Program-made: the position numbers and the translations under genes
DNA from: Triangularia verruculosa
Lineage: Eukaryota > Ascomycota > Sordariomycetes > Sordariales > Podosporaceae
Direction of reading: 5' to 3'
Length of the DNA stretch: 64,000 nt
Assembly: GCA_033296885.1 (NCBI GenBank)
Contig: MU863998.1
Span: 1-64,000 of the forward strand
Notes under the pieces: generated by a model
Told to the model about the DNA's origin: nothing
The model's database searches: none
The model's input: only the letters and a program-made list of their open reading frames with translations
Shown: positions 32,440 to 42,514 of the stretch, piece after piece
How the letters are laid out: each line of letters begins with the position of its first letter
Position numbering within the stretch: the first letter of the stretch is position 1

Positions 32440-33110
32440 TCACAACACCCCAACCCCCACCCCCCACCCCTCTCCAATCCTCCTCATCTCCCCCTCAAAC
32501 CTCCCACTCACAATCTTCTTCCCCTTCCCCCCACCTTGCCCATCATACTCATCCGGGTCAAAAAACGGATTCTGCATCAATCTAATCCAAGCCTGCTGCA
32601 TAGCCTTGAAAACAACCCTCATCTCCCCCTCCCTCAATCCCACCCCTCCCCCTTTTCCCCCTCCTGCCCCCCCGCCCCCTCCTATTCCCCCCCCTCCTGC
32701 CCCCCCCTGTCCCCCCTTCCCAGCATCCCCCCTCCTCCCCCTCATATCAACCACCACCACAAACTTCACCCCCGTGTTCGTCTCAAACCCATACGCAGCC
32801 AACCTCTCATCCACCGCATGCAACAGCCCAAAATCCCCCGTCAAGCCCGTCCCCTGCGCCACATGCTGCCTCGACCTCAACTCAAATACATCCAGCGTTG
32901 ACGACAGCAAAAGCGAAAACTGAAGCGGTGTGCGAACCGGGCGGAGAGAGGAGGTGGTTGCGTCGTATGAAGGAAAGATGCTGATGTGCAGGGGGTTGTT
33001 CTATTTTTGTTAGCTACCTAGTCTTATACTTTTGCGAGAGAGGAAAAGAAACATACGTTGCGGCCGATGACGCCTAGGCAGGCGATTGATGGGGTTGTTG
33101 GTGTTGACAT
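32440..33110 (-). CDS. TRAPPC2L/Tca17-like TRAPP complex subunit with a glycine-rich insert
   Basis: Two exons, 33110-33057 and 33000-32440 (intron GTATGT to AATAG), give 204 aa. The protein starts with the longin-like pattern of the sedlin family (SIACLGVIGRNNNPLHISIF) and continues LLLSSTLDVFELRS, an aspartate-containing LTGDFGLLHAVDERLAAYGFETNTGVKFVVVVD core, and the last helix with FKAMQQAWIRLMQNPFFDPDE, which matches the TRAPPC2L layout. TRAPP complexes are exchange factors for Rab1/Rab11 GTPases in ER-Golgi and post-Golgi traffic; Tca17 helps TRAPPII assemble. Residues about 105-140 are a nearly pure Gly run with Lys/Ala/Gln, inserted before the last helix, and the tail after the helix is Gly-rich too. 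Family match is good; whether it is Tca17 or a Trs20 paralogue is less sure. Confidence 0.82.
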
Positions 33111-33520
33111 TTGTCGTTGGGATGGTGAGGATTAGGTTGTGGTGGAGGGGAAGAGAAAGAGAACCTCGATGGTTAATGATGACAAGCTGCTGGAAAGGAG
33201 ACGCCTGTCGGGTGTGTTGGCGGGGGAGCTTTGACCTTTTAGTGGCAGGGGTCTACCTTATAATATACACTAAACCGGGGTGGTGGGTCACCGTTTTGGA
33301 TGGAGACTTGACTTACACTACGTACATACCTAACTTGTATAAAAATAAACTTGGAGGGGCCGATGAAAGGAAAGAAGTAGAAAATATATAGCTGATTATA
33401 ATCCGTATTCCTAAATACAACACCCCACCATCCATTCATTCCCTAATCCAAAACGCCAGGCCACCGCTGCGCTGCGCTGCTCGCTGTTGACCACATCAAA
33501 TACAGTGATATAAATACTCC
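33111..33520. other. 410-bp intergenic region
   Basis: Lies between the start of the TRAPPC2L-like gene and the stop of mct1, both on the minus strand. Nothing recognised beyond presumed promoter and 3' UTR. Confidence 0.5.
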
Positions 33521-34813
33521 CTACTCCTCCCCCTCCAGCTCCTCAACCAGCCCCTCCGTCTCCTCCAACCCCCTCAACACCTCCTCAATCTCGCTCGGAT
33601 CCGTAATCGCCCACACCCCTCCCCCCTTGACCGTATCCTTCCCTCTCATCCCCACCTCCTTTCCCACCAGATTCCTGCCCACCTTCCCCGGCCCAATCCC
33701 CACCCACCTCCTCACCTTCTCCTCCTGATCCAAATACTTAATACTCCCCCACCACTGCACCGTCTCCAAGCACTGCCTCGCCAGCAAGTCCTTCACTTCT
33801 TCCTTACTCCCAAAGCACCTCGCCGTCACATTACTCACACACGGCACCTTCCCCGGCCAAGTAACAATATCCTCCCCTTCCCTCCCCTCCACCCGACTCC
33901 TCCCATTCAGTATCCTCTGCATCGCCCCCACCGCCGGCTTCATAATCGGGCTATGAAACGGGCTATCACTCTTCAACCTCACCGCCCTCGGATCATGTCC
34001 CAAAAACTGCCTCACATGCGCAACCAGCATCTTAATCCTCTCAATATTCCCACTCAACACAATCTGATTCTTCGAATTCACATTCGCAATCAAAACCTGA
34101 TCAATCGGGCTCTTATCCTCGCTCGACTCCGACTTCCCCCCTTCACTCGCATACCCCACAAACTCCTCTATCGCACTAATCAACTGCTGCATGTACGGCG
34201 GCTCGCTGATGACCGCCACCATGCCGTACTCCCCTCCATACTCCTCCTCTGCCTTTTTGGTCGCGTCCGCCATGGCTTCTGCTCGTTTCTGGACCATGTG
34301 CAGCGAGTCTTCGAATTCAATGTATCCTGACGAGACCAAGGCGGCGAATTCACCGAGACTGTGACCGAGTGTGAAGTCGATTCTTTGGTCGACTTGGAAA
34401 CCGAATTCTTGCTCGAGGATGCGGAGGATGAGGATTGAGGTGGCCATGATGGCTGGTTGGGCGTTGGGGGTGAGGTTGAGGTCTTTGGAGGGGCCGTGGG
34501 CGATGACGGAGGAGAGTTTGTAGCCTAGGATGTGGTCGATTTCTTGGATTATGGGGGCGGCGGTGGTGGGGAAGGCTTCGAGCCAGGGGGTGAGCATGCC
34601 GACTTTTTGGACGCCTTGGCCGGGGAAGAAGAGGGCTGTTTTTGGGCGGTTTCGTCTGGTGGTGGTAGAGGCATTGCGATGGTGTTGTAGTGGTGCTGGT
34701 AATAATGGTGGTGATGGTGTTTGTCGCGAGGCTGGAGCTAGAGAGGGACGACGGCATGTAGCATTGTGGGAGAAGCGAGAGGCGAGCCCTCGCCGCAGCA
34801 GGCCGGTTGTCAT
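33521..34813 (-). CDS. mct1: Mitochondrial malonyl-CoA:ACP transacylase
   Basis: Single-exon gene of 430 aa, ATG at 34813. The enzyme transfers malonyl groups from CoA to mitochondrial acyl carrier protein in type II fatty acid synthesis, which supplies lipoic acid. The N-terminal 55 residues are rich in Arg, Ser and Pro without acids, a good mitochondrial presequence. The FabD fold follows: FFPGQGVQKVGM, the substrate loop NAQPAIMATS, the nucleophile elbow TLGHSLGEFAAL (Ser about 152), and PFHSPIMKPA with the catalytic His. The gene is 522 bp from the divergent rrp4. The coding strand is C-rich at the 5' end and strongly G-rich at the 3' end, giving a Glu/Gly-rich C-terminus (EELEGEE). Confidence 0.95.
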   Translation of the reverse strand: MTTGLLRRGLASRFSHNATCRRPSLAPASRQTPSPPLLPAPLQHHRNASTTTRRNRPKTALFFPGQGVQKVGMLTPWLEAFPTTAAPIIQEIDHILGYKLSSVIAHGPSKDLNLTPNAQPAIMATSILILRILEQEFGFQVDQRIDFTLGHSLGEFAALVSSGYIEFEDSLHMVQKRAEAMADATKKAEEEYGGEYGMVAVISEPPYMQQLISAIEEFVGYASEGGKSESSEDKSPIDQVLIANVNSKNQIVLSGNIERIKMLVAHVRQFLGHDPRAVRLKSDSPFHSPIMKPAVGAMQRILNGRSRVEGREGEDIVTWPGKVPCVSNVTARCFGSKEEVKDLLARQCLETVQWWGSIKYLDQEEKVRRWVGIGPGKVGRNLVGKEVGMRGKDTVKGGGVWAITDPSEIEEVLRGLEETEGLVEELEGEE

Positions 34814-35335
34814 AATCGTCGCCGTCTTTGAAGCTGATGGAGACTAATAATGGTCCCAGCCATGTGTAGCTGGGGCGGGTCACGGCGGTCGCCTGTCATG
34901 AGCTGAAGGACATGATCTGCTGCTGCTGCTTGTGATCAAATGCAGGTCGAGGGACGGATTCGGGGCACGAACGGGAAGCGAGAGCGGGAAACAATTAGCG
35001 GGATTACAGCGGCAGGCAAGTCCCAGAAACGGGGAGTGGGTGGAGGGGTGAGTGGGGCTCTCCGTTCGGGAAACGGAGCGGAGCTACTTGTGGTACCTGA
35101 ATTTTGGAGCTTCTGCGACTTGACATCGCATTTCTCATACCTGATATCAGATTTCAGAGACTGAGAAAAACTCACTCTAACACTTGTCCAACAAGACAAT
35201 ACTTCGACTTTTCACACCCCAAGGTCTTTCCAGTCTGCCATAACACCCACCTCATCACCACCTTTCAAAACTCGAATTTTCATCTCACACCCCTCCTCAC
35301 ACACCAGGACCCTCGAGGTCTTTCTCACAATCAAA
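34814..35335. promoter_or_regulatory. Divergent promoter region mct1 / rrp4
   Basis: 522 bp between two start codons; must contain both promoters. No specific element identified. Confidence 0.5.
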
Positions 35336-36403
35336 ATGCCCATCACAATCCTCCCCCCCAAACAAACACCCCAACCTTCCCTCCCCCCTCACGACATCGA
35401 CTCCGACTCTGATTCCTCCTCCTCCAACGGCGGCGCCGACCTCTCCCTCTCCCCTCCCTCTAGAAAATCCCACAACAACAACAACAACAACCCCCTCTTC
35501 ACCAACCTCGTAACCCCCGGCACCCTCATAACCCCCGACCCCCAATGGATGCGCGGCCACGGCACCTACATCCCCCCCTCCCACCCCCACACCATTTTCT
35601 CCTCCCTCGCCGGCATAACAACCCGCACCAACAAACTCATCTCCGTCACTCCCCTCCGCTCCCGATACACCCCCGAAGTAGGCGACCTCGTAGTAGGCCG
35701 CATAATCGAAGTCCAAGCAAAGCGCTGGAAAGTCGACATCAACTCCACCACCCTCGCCTCCCTCCCCCTCTCCGCCATCAATCTACCAGGTGGCATCCTC
35801 CGCAAACGCACCGAAACCGACGAACTCCAAATCCGCACCTTCTTCTCCGAGGGGGATCTACTCGTGGCAGAAGTGCAATCACTTTTCCAGGACGGTGCCG
35901 CGGTCCTCCACACGCGATCACTTAAATACGGGAAATTAAGAAATGGCTTGTTTGTTGCTGTTAGTGGCCAGAGCGGTGGGAGTGGGGTGGTAAGGTCACG
36001 GAGACAGGTATGGACTATGGAGGGACGGAATGGAGGGGGGAAGATGGATGTGATTTTGGGGGTGAATGGGTATGTCTGGATTAGCAAGCATGTTGAGACG
36101 ATTGCGAAGGAACTGGAGCAAAAGCATATGGGGATTACGAATATGGAGGAGAATGTGTCTGCGGGGGTTTATAGTAGTCAGAATGATGGGATTGATGGGG
36201 GGACGATGAGGGAGATGGCGAGGTTGAGGGGGGTTGTGGTGGCGCTGGTGGAGAATGGGTGTAGGGTGGATGAGGATATGATACTGAGGGGGTATGAGGA
36301 GGCGTGTGAGATGGCGTTGATGATGGGGGAGGGCGGGGTGGAGGATGTTTATTTGGGGGGGGAGAGGGGGGAGGAGTTGGTTAGGGGTTTGAGGGGGAGG
36401 TGA
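35336..36403 (+). CDS. rrp4: Exosome subunit Rrp4
   Basis: Single-exon gene of 355 aa, ATG at 35336. Rrp4 is one of the three cap proteins of the RNA exosome and binds RNA at the entry to the central channel. The N-terminus is a disordered Ser/Asp/Asn stretch, with an Asn run. The Rrp4 N-terminal domain follows (VTPGTLITPDPQWMRGHGTY), then the S1 domain (VGDLVVGRIIEVQAKRWKVDINS, LPGGILRKRTETDELQIRTFF) and the KH domain with GVNGYVWISKH. The length is close to that of the yeast protein. The 5' part is C-rich, the last 400 bp are very G-rich, and the composition changes inside the open frame. The assignment is certain at family level. Confidence 0.96.
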   Translation: MPITILPPKQTPQPSLPPHDIDSDSDSSSSNGGADLSLSPPSRKSHNNNNNNPLFTNLVTPGTLITPDPQWMRGHGTYIPPSHPHTIFSSLAGITTRTNKLISVTPLRSRYTPEVGDLVVGRIIEVQAKRWKVDINSTTLASLPLSAINLPGGILRKRTETDELQIRTFFSEGDLLVAEVQSLFQDGAAVLHTRSLKYGKLRNGLFVAVSGQSGGSGVVRSRRQVWTMEGRNGGGKMDVILGVNGYVWISKHVETIAKELEQKHMGITNMEENVSAGVYSSQNDGIDGGTMREMARLRGVVVALVENGCRVDEDMILRGYEEACEMALMMGEGGVEDVYLGGERGEELVRGLRGR

Positions 36404-37028
36404 ACGGGCTTGTGTATGGGTTTTTTACACATGATACGTGCGGTTGTTTGGGTCAGAAAGTAAAAAAAGAGCGAAAGAATTGAGCAGATGGATTACTCCT
36501 CCTATGTACTAGACGCTATGAAATATGTATATGGTCCTCACCCTGCTTTCGTGTTTGTAAAATGCGGAAGTTGACCCGGGTATCCAGATGCTATTTGCCG
36601 CCGCCATCCTGTCCCAGATCGTCCTTCATGAAATCGGTATTAACAAAGGAAGAATGCCAGACCCATATATGGTACAAAGTATGGAAGTAGTTGTATACAA
36701 AAAAGAAATATTAGTCAGGTAGTAGGAAAATATGTCCTTGGAAGAAAACCTTAACCGATTGCAAGCCAATGGGTCGATTGTTGTTGAAAAGTCCTCGGGA
36801 AAAAAGTGGTCGGAAAGTTCATGAATGATCACACTTTTTAAGCGTCGTGGGAGCCGAGTCTCTCATAATCGTCATCTAAAACCCCCCCAAAAAAAACTCA
36901 ATCATTAGAAACCATTCTCTTATTTTTCCATTTCATCTCTCATCGTGGCATATAAAACAAGGGGGGAATCCAAAAAACGCAAAAAAAAGAACACCGACAA
37001 ACACAAAGTAGGATCACTCCCCAGTCCT
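36404..37028. other. Convergent intergenic region
   Basis: 625 bp between the stops of rrp4 (plus) and the aldehyde dehydrogenase (minus). AT-rich 3' flanks; no gene seen. Confidence 0.6.
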
Positions 37029-38696
37029 TCAAGACCGGTTCGTATACATGTAATGCGCCACCAAAACAACAAGCCACCTCAACAACGCACCTTTGGCGCT
37101 CTTGCCGCCCAGACCAAAAAGCATCTTAATCCAGTACCCAAACCCCTTGACCACCCTCCCGCTGCGGTCAAAATTGGGCTTCTTCTCCGTCAGCCGGTTG
37201 AGGAACGCCAGAGCCCTAAAGTCGTACGGCATGTACCGCACCCGGATCAGCTTCTCCGCCCACCCCGGGGTTTCCGCGATGGTGCGGAAGTGAGTAAACG
37301 AATCAAACGAGGCCTTGCCGCGGTAGGCGCCCCAGCCCGAGTCGCCGACGCCGCCAAAGGGAACCGTGTTGACCGCGCCGTGGAAGAAGCCGTCGTTGAT
37401 GGTTGCGCCGCCCGAGGTCATTTCGTTGAGGACTATGTAAAAGTTAGAATTGTGTTTGGAATGAAGCGAGAACAAAAAAAAGGGGGATATACTTCTCTTA
37501 TTCTCAGCCTTATTACCAAAGGCAAACAGCGACAATGGCGTCTTGTGAATCAAATTGGCAATATTAAGCGCCTCATCAAGCGTGTTGACAGGGTAGATGG
37601 AAAAAACCGGCCCAAACGACTCCTCCTCCATCATCGAGTCATTAACGCTGTTCACCAACACCGCCGTCGGCTCAATATACAACTCCCCTTCATCCATCTC
37701 ACCACCCATCACAATCTTCCCCTGCGTGTCATCCAGCATCTTCTTGATCCGATGGAAATGCCTCTTGTTCACAATCCTCGACAGATCAGGACTCGCCTTG
37801 GCGCCGTTGGGAAACATATCCTTGTACGCCACCTTGAGAAACTCGATAAACGAAGGAACAAGGTCCTTGTCGATAAGAACATAGTTCTGCGACATGCAGA
37901 CCTGCCCTGCGTTCTGCGTCTTGCCCCAGAGAAGCCTCCTCGCCGCCAGCGCCAGGTTCCCGCAGTTCTTGGTGATGAAGGCAGGGTTCTTCCCGCCGAG
38001 CTCGAGCACGACAGGAGTAAGAGTTTCGGCAGCCTTTTGTGCGATGATAGATCCGACCTGTGCGCTGCCGGTGAAGAAGATCTTGTCCCACTTCTCCGCC
38101 ATGAGCGCGTTGGTCTCGGGGATGCCACCGTTGACGACGGAGAATGATCCAGAGTCGAGACGCTTCTCGATCAGCTCCTTGGTCCACATTGCGCAGGCCG
38201 GGGTGAGCTCGGAGGGCTTGAGGACAGCGGTGCAGCCAGCTGCGATGGCGCCGACGAGAGGGCATAGGAGGAGCTGGACGGGGTAGTTGTAAGGTCCAAT
38301 AATAAGAACAGTTCCCAGAGGGTCCTTCTTGACGCGGAAGTTCATGATGGAGTAGGTGGCGGGGACGTCGGGGGAGCCCAGCTTTTGGTCCTTGGCGAAG
38401 CTGTCGAGGTGGTCGAGCATCCAGATGCAGTCCTTCTTCACCCAGTCGACTTCGGTGAGGAGAGCCTCGAAGGACGACTTTCCGAGGTCGCTCTTGAGGG
38501 CCTCGACGAGCTGGGGCTTGAAGTCCTCGAGGGCCCAGTAGAGCTTGCGGAGCTGCGTCTTGCGCCATTCGAGGTTCTTGGTCTTGTGGGTGCGGAACTG
38601 GCCGCGTGCGAGGCTGGCGATCTTGGGGATGGCCTCCAGGGCCGTGGCCTGGAAGTCGGGGGCTTTGTGGGACATTTTGTTGTTTTCTGTTGTCAT
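37029..38696 (-). CDS. Fatty aldehyde dehydrogenase (Hfd1/ALDH3-like), tail-anchored
   Basis: Two exons, 38696-37493 and 37432-37029, give 535 aa; ATG at 38696, with a second possible ATG at 38675. ALDH3/Hfd1 enzymes oxidise long-chain aldehydes from sphingolipid and ether-lipid breakdown and, in yeast, an intermediate of coenzyme Q synthesis. Seen: LIIGPYNYPVQLLLCPLVGA, the catalytic Glu in LELGGKNPAFI, the catalytic Cys in NAGQVCMSQNY, EEESFGPVFSIYPV, and the C-terminal GGVGDSGWGAYRGKASFDSFTH. The last 20 residues (LLRWLVVLVAHYMY) are hydrophobic and can serve as a membrane anchor, as in Hfd1 and ALDH3A2. The 60-nt intron (37433-37492) is a multiple of three with no in-frame stop, so retention would add 20 residues. 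Confidence 0.93.
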   Translation of the reverse strand: MTTENNKMSHKAPDFQATALEAIPKIASLARGQFRTHKTKNLEWRKTQLRKLYWALEDFKPQLVEALKSDLGKSSFEALLTEVDWVKKDCIWMLDHLDSFAKDQKLGSPDVPATYSIMNFRVKKDPLGTVLIIGPYNYPVQLLLCPLVGAIAAGCTAVLKPSELTPACAMWTKELIEKRLDSGSFSVVNGGIPETNALMAEKWDKIFFTGSAQVGSIIAQKAAETLTPVVLELGGKNPAFITKNCGNLALAARRLLWGKTQNAGQVCMSQNYVLIDKDLVPSFIEFLKVAYKDMFPNGAKASPDLSRIVNKRHFHRIKKMLDDTQGKIVMGGEMDEGELYIEPTAVLVNSVNDSMMEEESFGPVFSIYPVNTLDEALNIANLIHKTPLSLFAFGNKAENKRSISPFFLFSLHSKHNSNFYIVLNEMTSGGATINDGFFHGAVNTVPFGGVGDSGWGAYRGKASFDSFTHFRTIAETPGWAEKLIRVRYMPYDFRALAFLNRLTEKKPNFDRSGRVVKGFGYWIKMLFGLGGKSAKGALLRWLVVLVAHYMYTNRS

Positions 38697-39619
38697 CGGT
38701 CGGTCTGTCGCTTTCACGTGCTACGTCGCTTTCTTTCTGGCGGGGTCGGATATTTGGGTGGCAATGGAAGAAGCAAGAGGGAAAAAGGAATAGAAAGAAG
38801 GAGAAGAAGCAAAAAGTGACAGCGAACAAGATATCGGTAGCTAAGTAGCTCCTGGCGGGTCTTTATCCAGAAGCAGAGATGCATGCGATCGAAATCCGAT
38901 GCATCCCTAATCTAACTAAACCAGTGGATGGAGCCGAGGCACCAGAGGCAAGCTAGCAACCCCTGCGCATCCCATTCCTGCCCGCCGCTAATTATTTCGG
39001 CCTTCTAGAAGTTGGAGACTTGTATTCTGTATGATCAGGGACAAACCACGTGGGCAGCCTGTGTCCTGTTGTACTATCCTAGTAAATTATCGCGACACAA
39101 GAGACCCGAAAGGAGATTAAGCTCACGAAAGACTTGAGATGGCATCCGAGTCCGACCAAGTGGCCAGCGTCAGAAACGTCTTGGTTGCTTGGTTTCTGGT
39201 ACTACCCCACCCACCCATAGACAAGGGGCTGCCGAGGCTCAATCCCGTCCCTTGCTTCTGAGCCTCTCAAAACATCTGATTTTTTGGGACTCCAGAATGG
39301 CGCCCTCGGGAAGATTCCGATCAGCGCTCTCTCTTGTTTTAACTTCGTGCGGATACCCTCCGAGTTTGGGCGTGGGATCTGTTTCGAAGCCGTCAAGGTT
39401 CCAGGTTCATGTTGTTGACGCCCGCTGACAATGACATTGACAAGTTGGTTCAGGGTTAGGGGTGAATCAGGGGCAAGACTTGACCTCAACACCTGCAGTC
39501 AGTAACCAAGGTATATTGTACAGTATGACATGATCTCTCTACTCTTTTACAGATGATGTACATTTGCGCTCTACACTGACAGCCAACCGCCAGCACCCAT
39601 CACACGCTGACGGTGGCGT
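38697..39619. other. Intergenic region of 0.9 kb
   Basis: Upstream of the aldehyde dehydrogenase and downstream of rsm24. No gene recognised. Confidence 0.5.
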
Positions 39620-40843
39620 CTACCTACCCTTGACACGCACTGCCACGGGCTCCTGCTCCCTCACCGTAGCGAGCACACCGTTTTTGATCAACTTGACACC
39701 GTCAATCAGCTCGTTAACCCTCCTCTTCTTCATATCCAGCTCCAGCGACTCTTTTCTCTGAGCCAAGAGCTCCTGCTGTCGCTCCTCTGACATGTACCAC
39801 TCCTTGGGGTACTTGGGTGTGCTCTTGAACTTGTGGTGCCGGGTATCAAGGGGAATGTCCTCAAACGTATCCGCGGGGTCCTGGACGTTCTGATCAGCAT
39901 GGTAACCTCTCTGGGCCATCATTCATCTTACCTTGGCCGCCGTGATCAACCGCGCAATCGTGTCACCGAGCCAGCGCTTGTTTTGGGCTGGGAGCTCGAA
40001 CTTCTCGCAGCTCATCTTGATGGTCTGTTTTTCTGGGTTGTATCTGGCACCCGCCAGCTTGCAGAGCTTGCTCTGCTGCACCTCGGTGAGCTCCGTCAAA
40101 TCTCTGGGGGCAAACTCGACCACGACCTTGCGGTCGGCGGGGTGGAATTCACCCATATATGTGGTGTATCTGAACCGAAGCACCTCGTTCTCCTTGGGTG
40201 GCACAAACTCCTTCGCGAATTCTAGTGCCGGTTAGCACCAACGCTCTCAGTAGCAGCATAACCCAGTGGGGCACGTACGTGAAAGCAATGGCATCTCCCA
40301 CACGGCGATGCGTGCATACTCTCTGTACTCGCGGTGCTCCTCCAACTTGGCGTGACCCATGGCCATCATGTCGTTCTCCTCAAAGTCATCCTCCCCAACC
40401 TCGTCGGTGATCAGATCCGTGTCCTGCTCCTCCGAGTTCCAGAACGAGTTTTTCCTCGCACGGACAGGCGCTCTGAGGGTTGCAAACTCCTTGTCAATGT
40501 CCTTGATGATCTGTTGCTCCTCCAATTTGTCCTCATTTGGCCTGTTTTCCCAGTCCGTCAAGGCGCGCTGAACAGTCGCCCGGTCGGCCTCGCTCAGCTC
40601 GTCGTTCTCCAGAGAGTACCTCAGCTGCTCTCCCAAATCGTTAAAGACCTTGTCGCCGTATGGCTCGGGGAACTCGAAGTTGTCGCTGGGGTCCTTCCAG
40701 CCCTTTTTGCGGCCTGGACGGGCACATTGCGCGGCGGTTGTGGTCAGGGCCCGGCGCAGGAGAGGCGAGGCTGTGGCAGGTCGTGCTGATATTTGTCTGC
40801 TAGCCCGGAGGCATAGCCGGAGAGAATTGGCGGCGGAAGCCAT
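39620..40843 (-). CDS. rsm24: Mitochondrial small-subunit ribosomal protein mS35 (Rsm24)
   Basis: Three exons: 40843-40279, 40221-39932 and 39889-39620, giving 374 aa. The N-terminus (MASAANSLRLCLRASRQISARP, with LLRRALTTTAAQCARPGRKK) is an Arg/Ser/Ala-rich presequence. The MRP-S28/mS35 core is clear: FRYTTYMGEFHPADRKVVVEF, LTEVQQSKLCKLAGARYNPE, KMSCEKFELPAQNKRWLGDT. The C-terminal region has the KYPKEWYMSEERQQEL helix. mS35 belongs to the head of the mitochondrial ribosome small subunit. The second intron (39890-39931) is only 42 nt with GTAAGA and a TGATCAG acceptor; an alternative acceptor 9 nt later would remove three residues. It is divergent from alg13 with 363 bp between start codons. 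Confidence 0.9.
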
Positions 40844-41206
40844 CCCGAAGAGGCTGCAGGGGGTCGGTTCGGGATCGGTGGAGGGGTTGCTTAGACGGTC
40901 TCGTCGCCAAAAATTTGGAGTTTGGCCCGGCCGCTCGGTGCTGAGGCGAGCTTGGCCGAGCACGAGCCACATCTTTGCGCCACAACTTGCTTGTACCTGC
41001 TCTTTCCAGCTCTTGCCAGTGTTGCGAGCAGCCAAAATTCAATGAAATGAAAATCCCGCTCTTTGATTACCTTACGCTTTCATTGATCTCTTCCCTTTCC
41101 ACCTTATTTCAGATTTCAGAGTTGTGTCCGATCGCAAAGCTGATCTTATCTTCTGACACCAAACCCACCATCACCCACAGTGCCTACCAGCCACAACCAC
41201 GACGGC
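40844..41206. promoter_or_regulatory. Divergent promoter region rsm24 / alg13
   Basis: 363 bp between start codons of two divergent genes; shared promoter space. No element identified. Confidence 0.5.
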
Positions 41207-42371
41207 ATGGACTCGTCGACTCCCAAAGCCGGTTCACCGCCGAGTCCTGCCTTTGTAGAGATTATTCTACCTACAGACGAAGGCGACTCTCACCACCAAA
41301 TTCCCCCTCCGCAATCCAACCATGAACAGTTGAAGGAGCCCTCAACACCGAGCCACATCGCTCAGCCGTCCTCTGATAACGATAAGGAACTCCCCACGCC
41401 CATCACTAACACGGGCGCCACCTGTCCCGATTCGGACAAGGGCAACGACAATGTACAAGGCCCGAACCTTGACACTTCAGACCCTCCATCCGCAACCAAC
41501 CCTGCCCCTCAAATGGCCTCACCTGATGTAGCCCCGGTTCTTGAGGGCCGTCACTGCTTTGTTACCATCGGCTCCATCGCTTCGTTCTTGCCTCTCCTTG
41601 AGCAGGTCATCTCCCGCCCGTTCCTGACCCGCCTACAAGTCGCCGGCTTCAAGAAGCTGACGGTGCAATGCGGTCCCAACGTTGACTGGTTTGAGGCACA
41701 GTTGGAGGGTTTGCGTCCGTGGGAGGTACTTGGAGACTTGGAAGTGGAATACTTTTCCTATGCCCCCGACTTGAAGCGGTTTATGCTCGAGTGCCGGGGT
41801 GAGAAGGACAAGAGGTTGGCGGGATGTGTCATTGCACATGCTGGTAAGTTCTCTGCTTCCAAGTCATGATGGAATTACTAACATGAAATAGGAGCGGGAA
41901 CAGTTCTTGAAGTCAAGAGATATGGCGCCCCCTTGATCGTGGTGCCCAACCCAACATTGATGGACAACCACCAGCTGGACCTGGCTGTGGAGGTTCAAAG
42001 GCAGGGGTGGGCCATCCACGGGAAGATTGAGTAAGTCACTATCCTCGCCTATCTCGCACAACAAAAGCTAACACCGGTCTAGCAACCTTCCCCATGCCGT
42101 TGACAAAATCCTCCAGCTTATCCAAAAAGGCAGGCTGGATCACCTTCCCCGTTACAAGCCCCCACCGTTTCCTGTCCCGGAGGCCAAGCGCTTCAAGCTC
42201 TTCGATTGGATGGTGCTGACCTGTTACCCAGAGGAGTTTGAGCGCAAGAAGCACTTGCTGGAGCTGCAGGCTCTTGGTGGGGAGCAGACACAACGTAGGA
42301 ACACCACCGATAGGGCGGCTGATGGGTCTACTGTTGATGTCAGCGATGCTGCGCGCATGCAACTGGACTAG
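41207..42371 (+). CDS. alg13: UDP-GlcNAc transferase catalytic subunit ALG13
   Basis: Three exons, 41207-41843, 41892-42030 and 42083-42371, give 354 aa. ALG13 with membrane partner ALG14 adds the second GlcNAc to dolichol-PP-GlcNAc on the cytosolic face of the ER. The catalytic part begins at about residue 115 (HCFVTIGSIASFLPLLEQV) with KLTVQCGPN, the junction-spanning CVIAHAGAGTVLEVKRYGAPLIVVPN and DNHQLDLAVEVQRQGW, which form the GT28-type nucleotide-sugar site. The N-terminal 110 residues are Pro/Ser/Asp-rich and disordered, and an 80-residue tail follows; yeast Alg13 is only about 200 aa. ATG 41207 is the first plausible start. A small membrane-protein gene begins 143 bp downstream. Confidence 0.92.
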
Positions 42372-42514
42372 AAGTCCGGCTGCAATGACAACAGCACAGC
42401 TTCCAAAGCGAGGTTTTTGCAGCAAGGGGGTGTCATTACCGTCAAGATGAACAAACCGACATCGCAGCAAGATGGTGAACCAAAGAGCAGCAGCCCGGCA
42501 ACGAGACAGTCGAC

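Noticed and set aside
36945..38147. 400-codon plus-strand frame
   Set aside because: Lies opposite the aldehyde dehydrogenase, whose motifs are complete on the minus strand.
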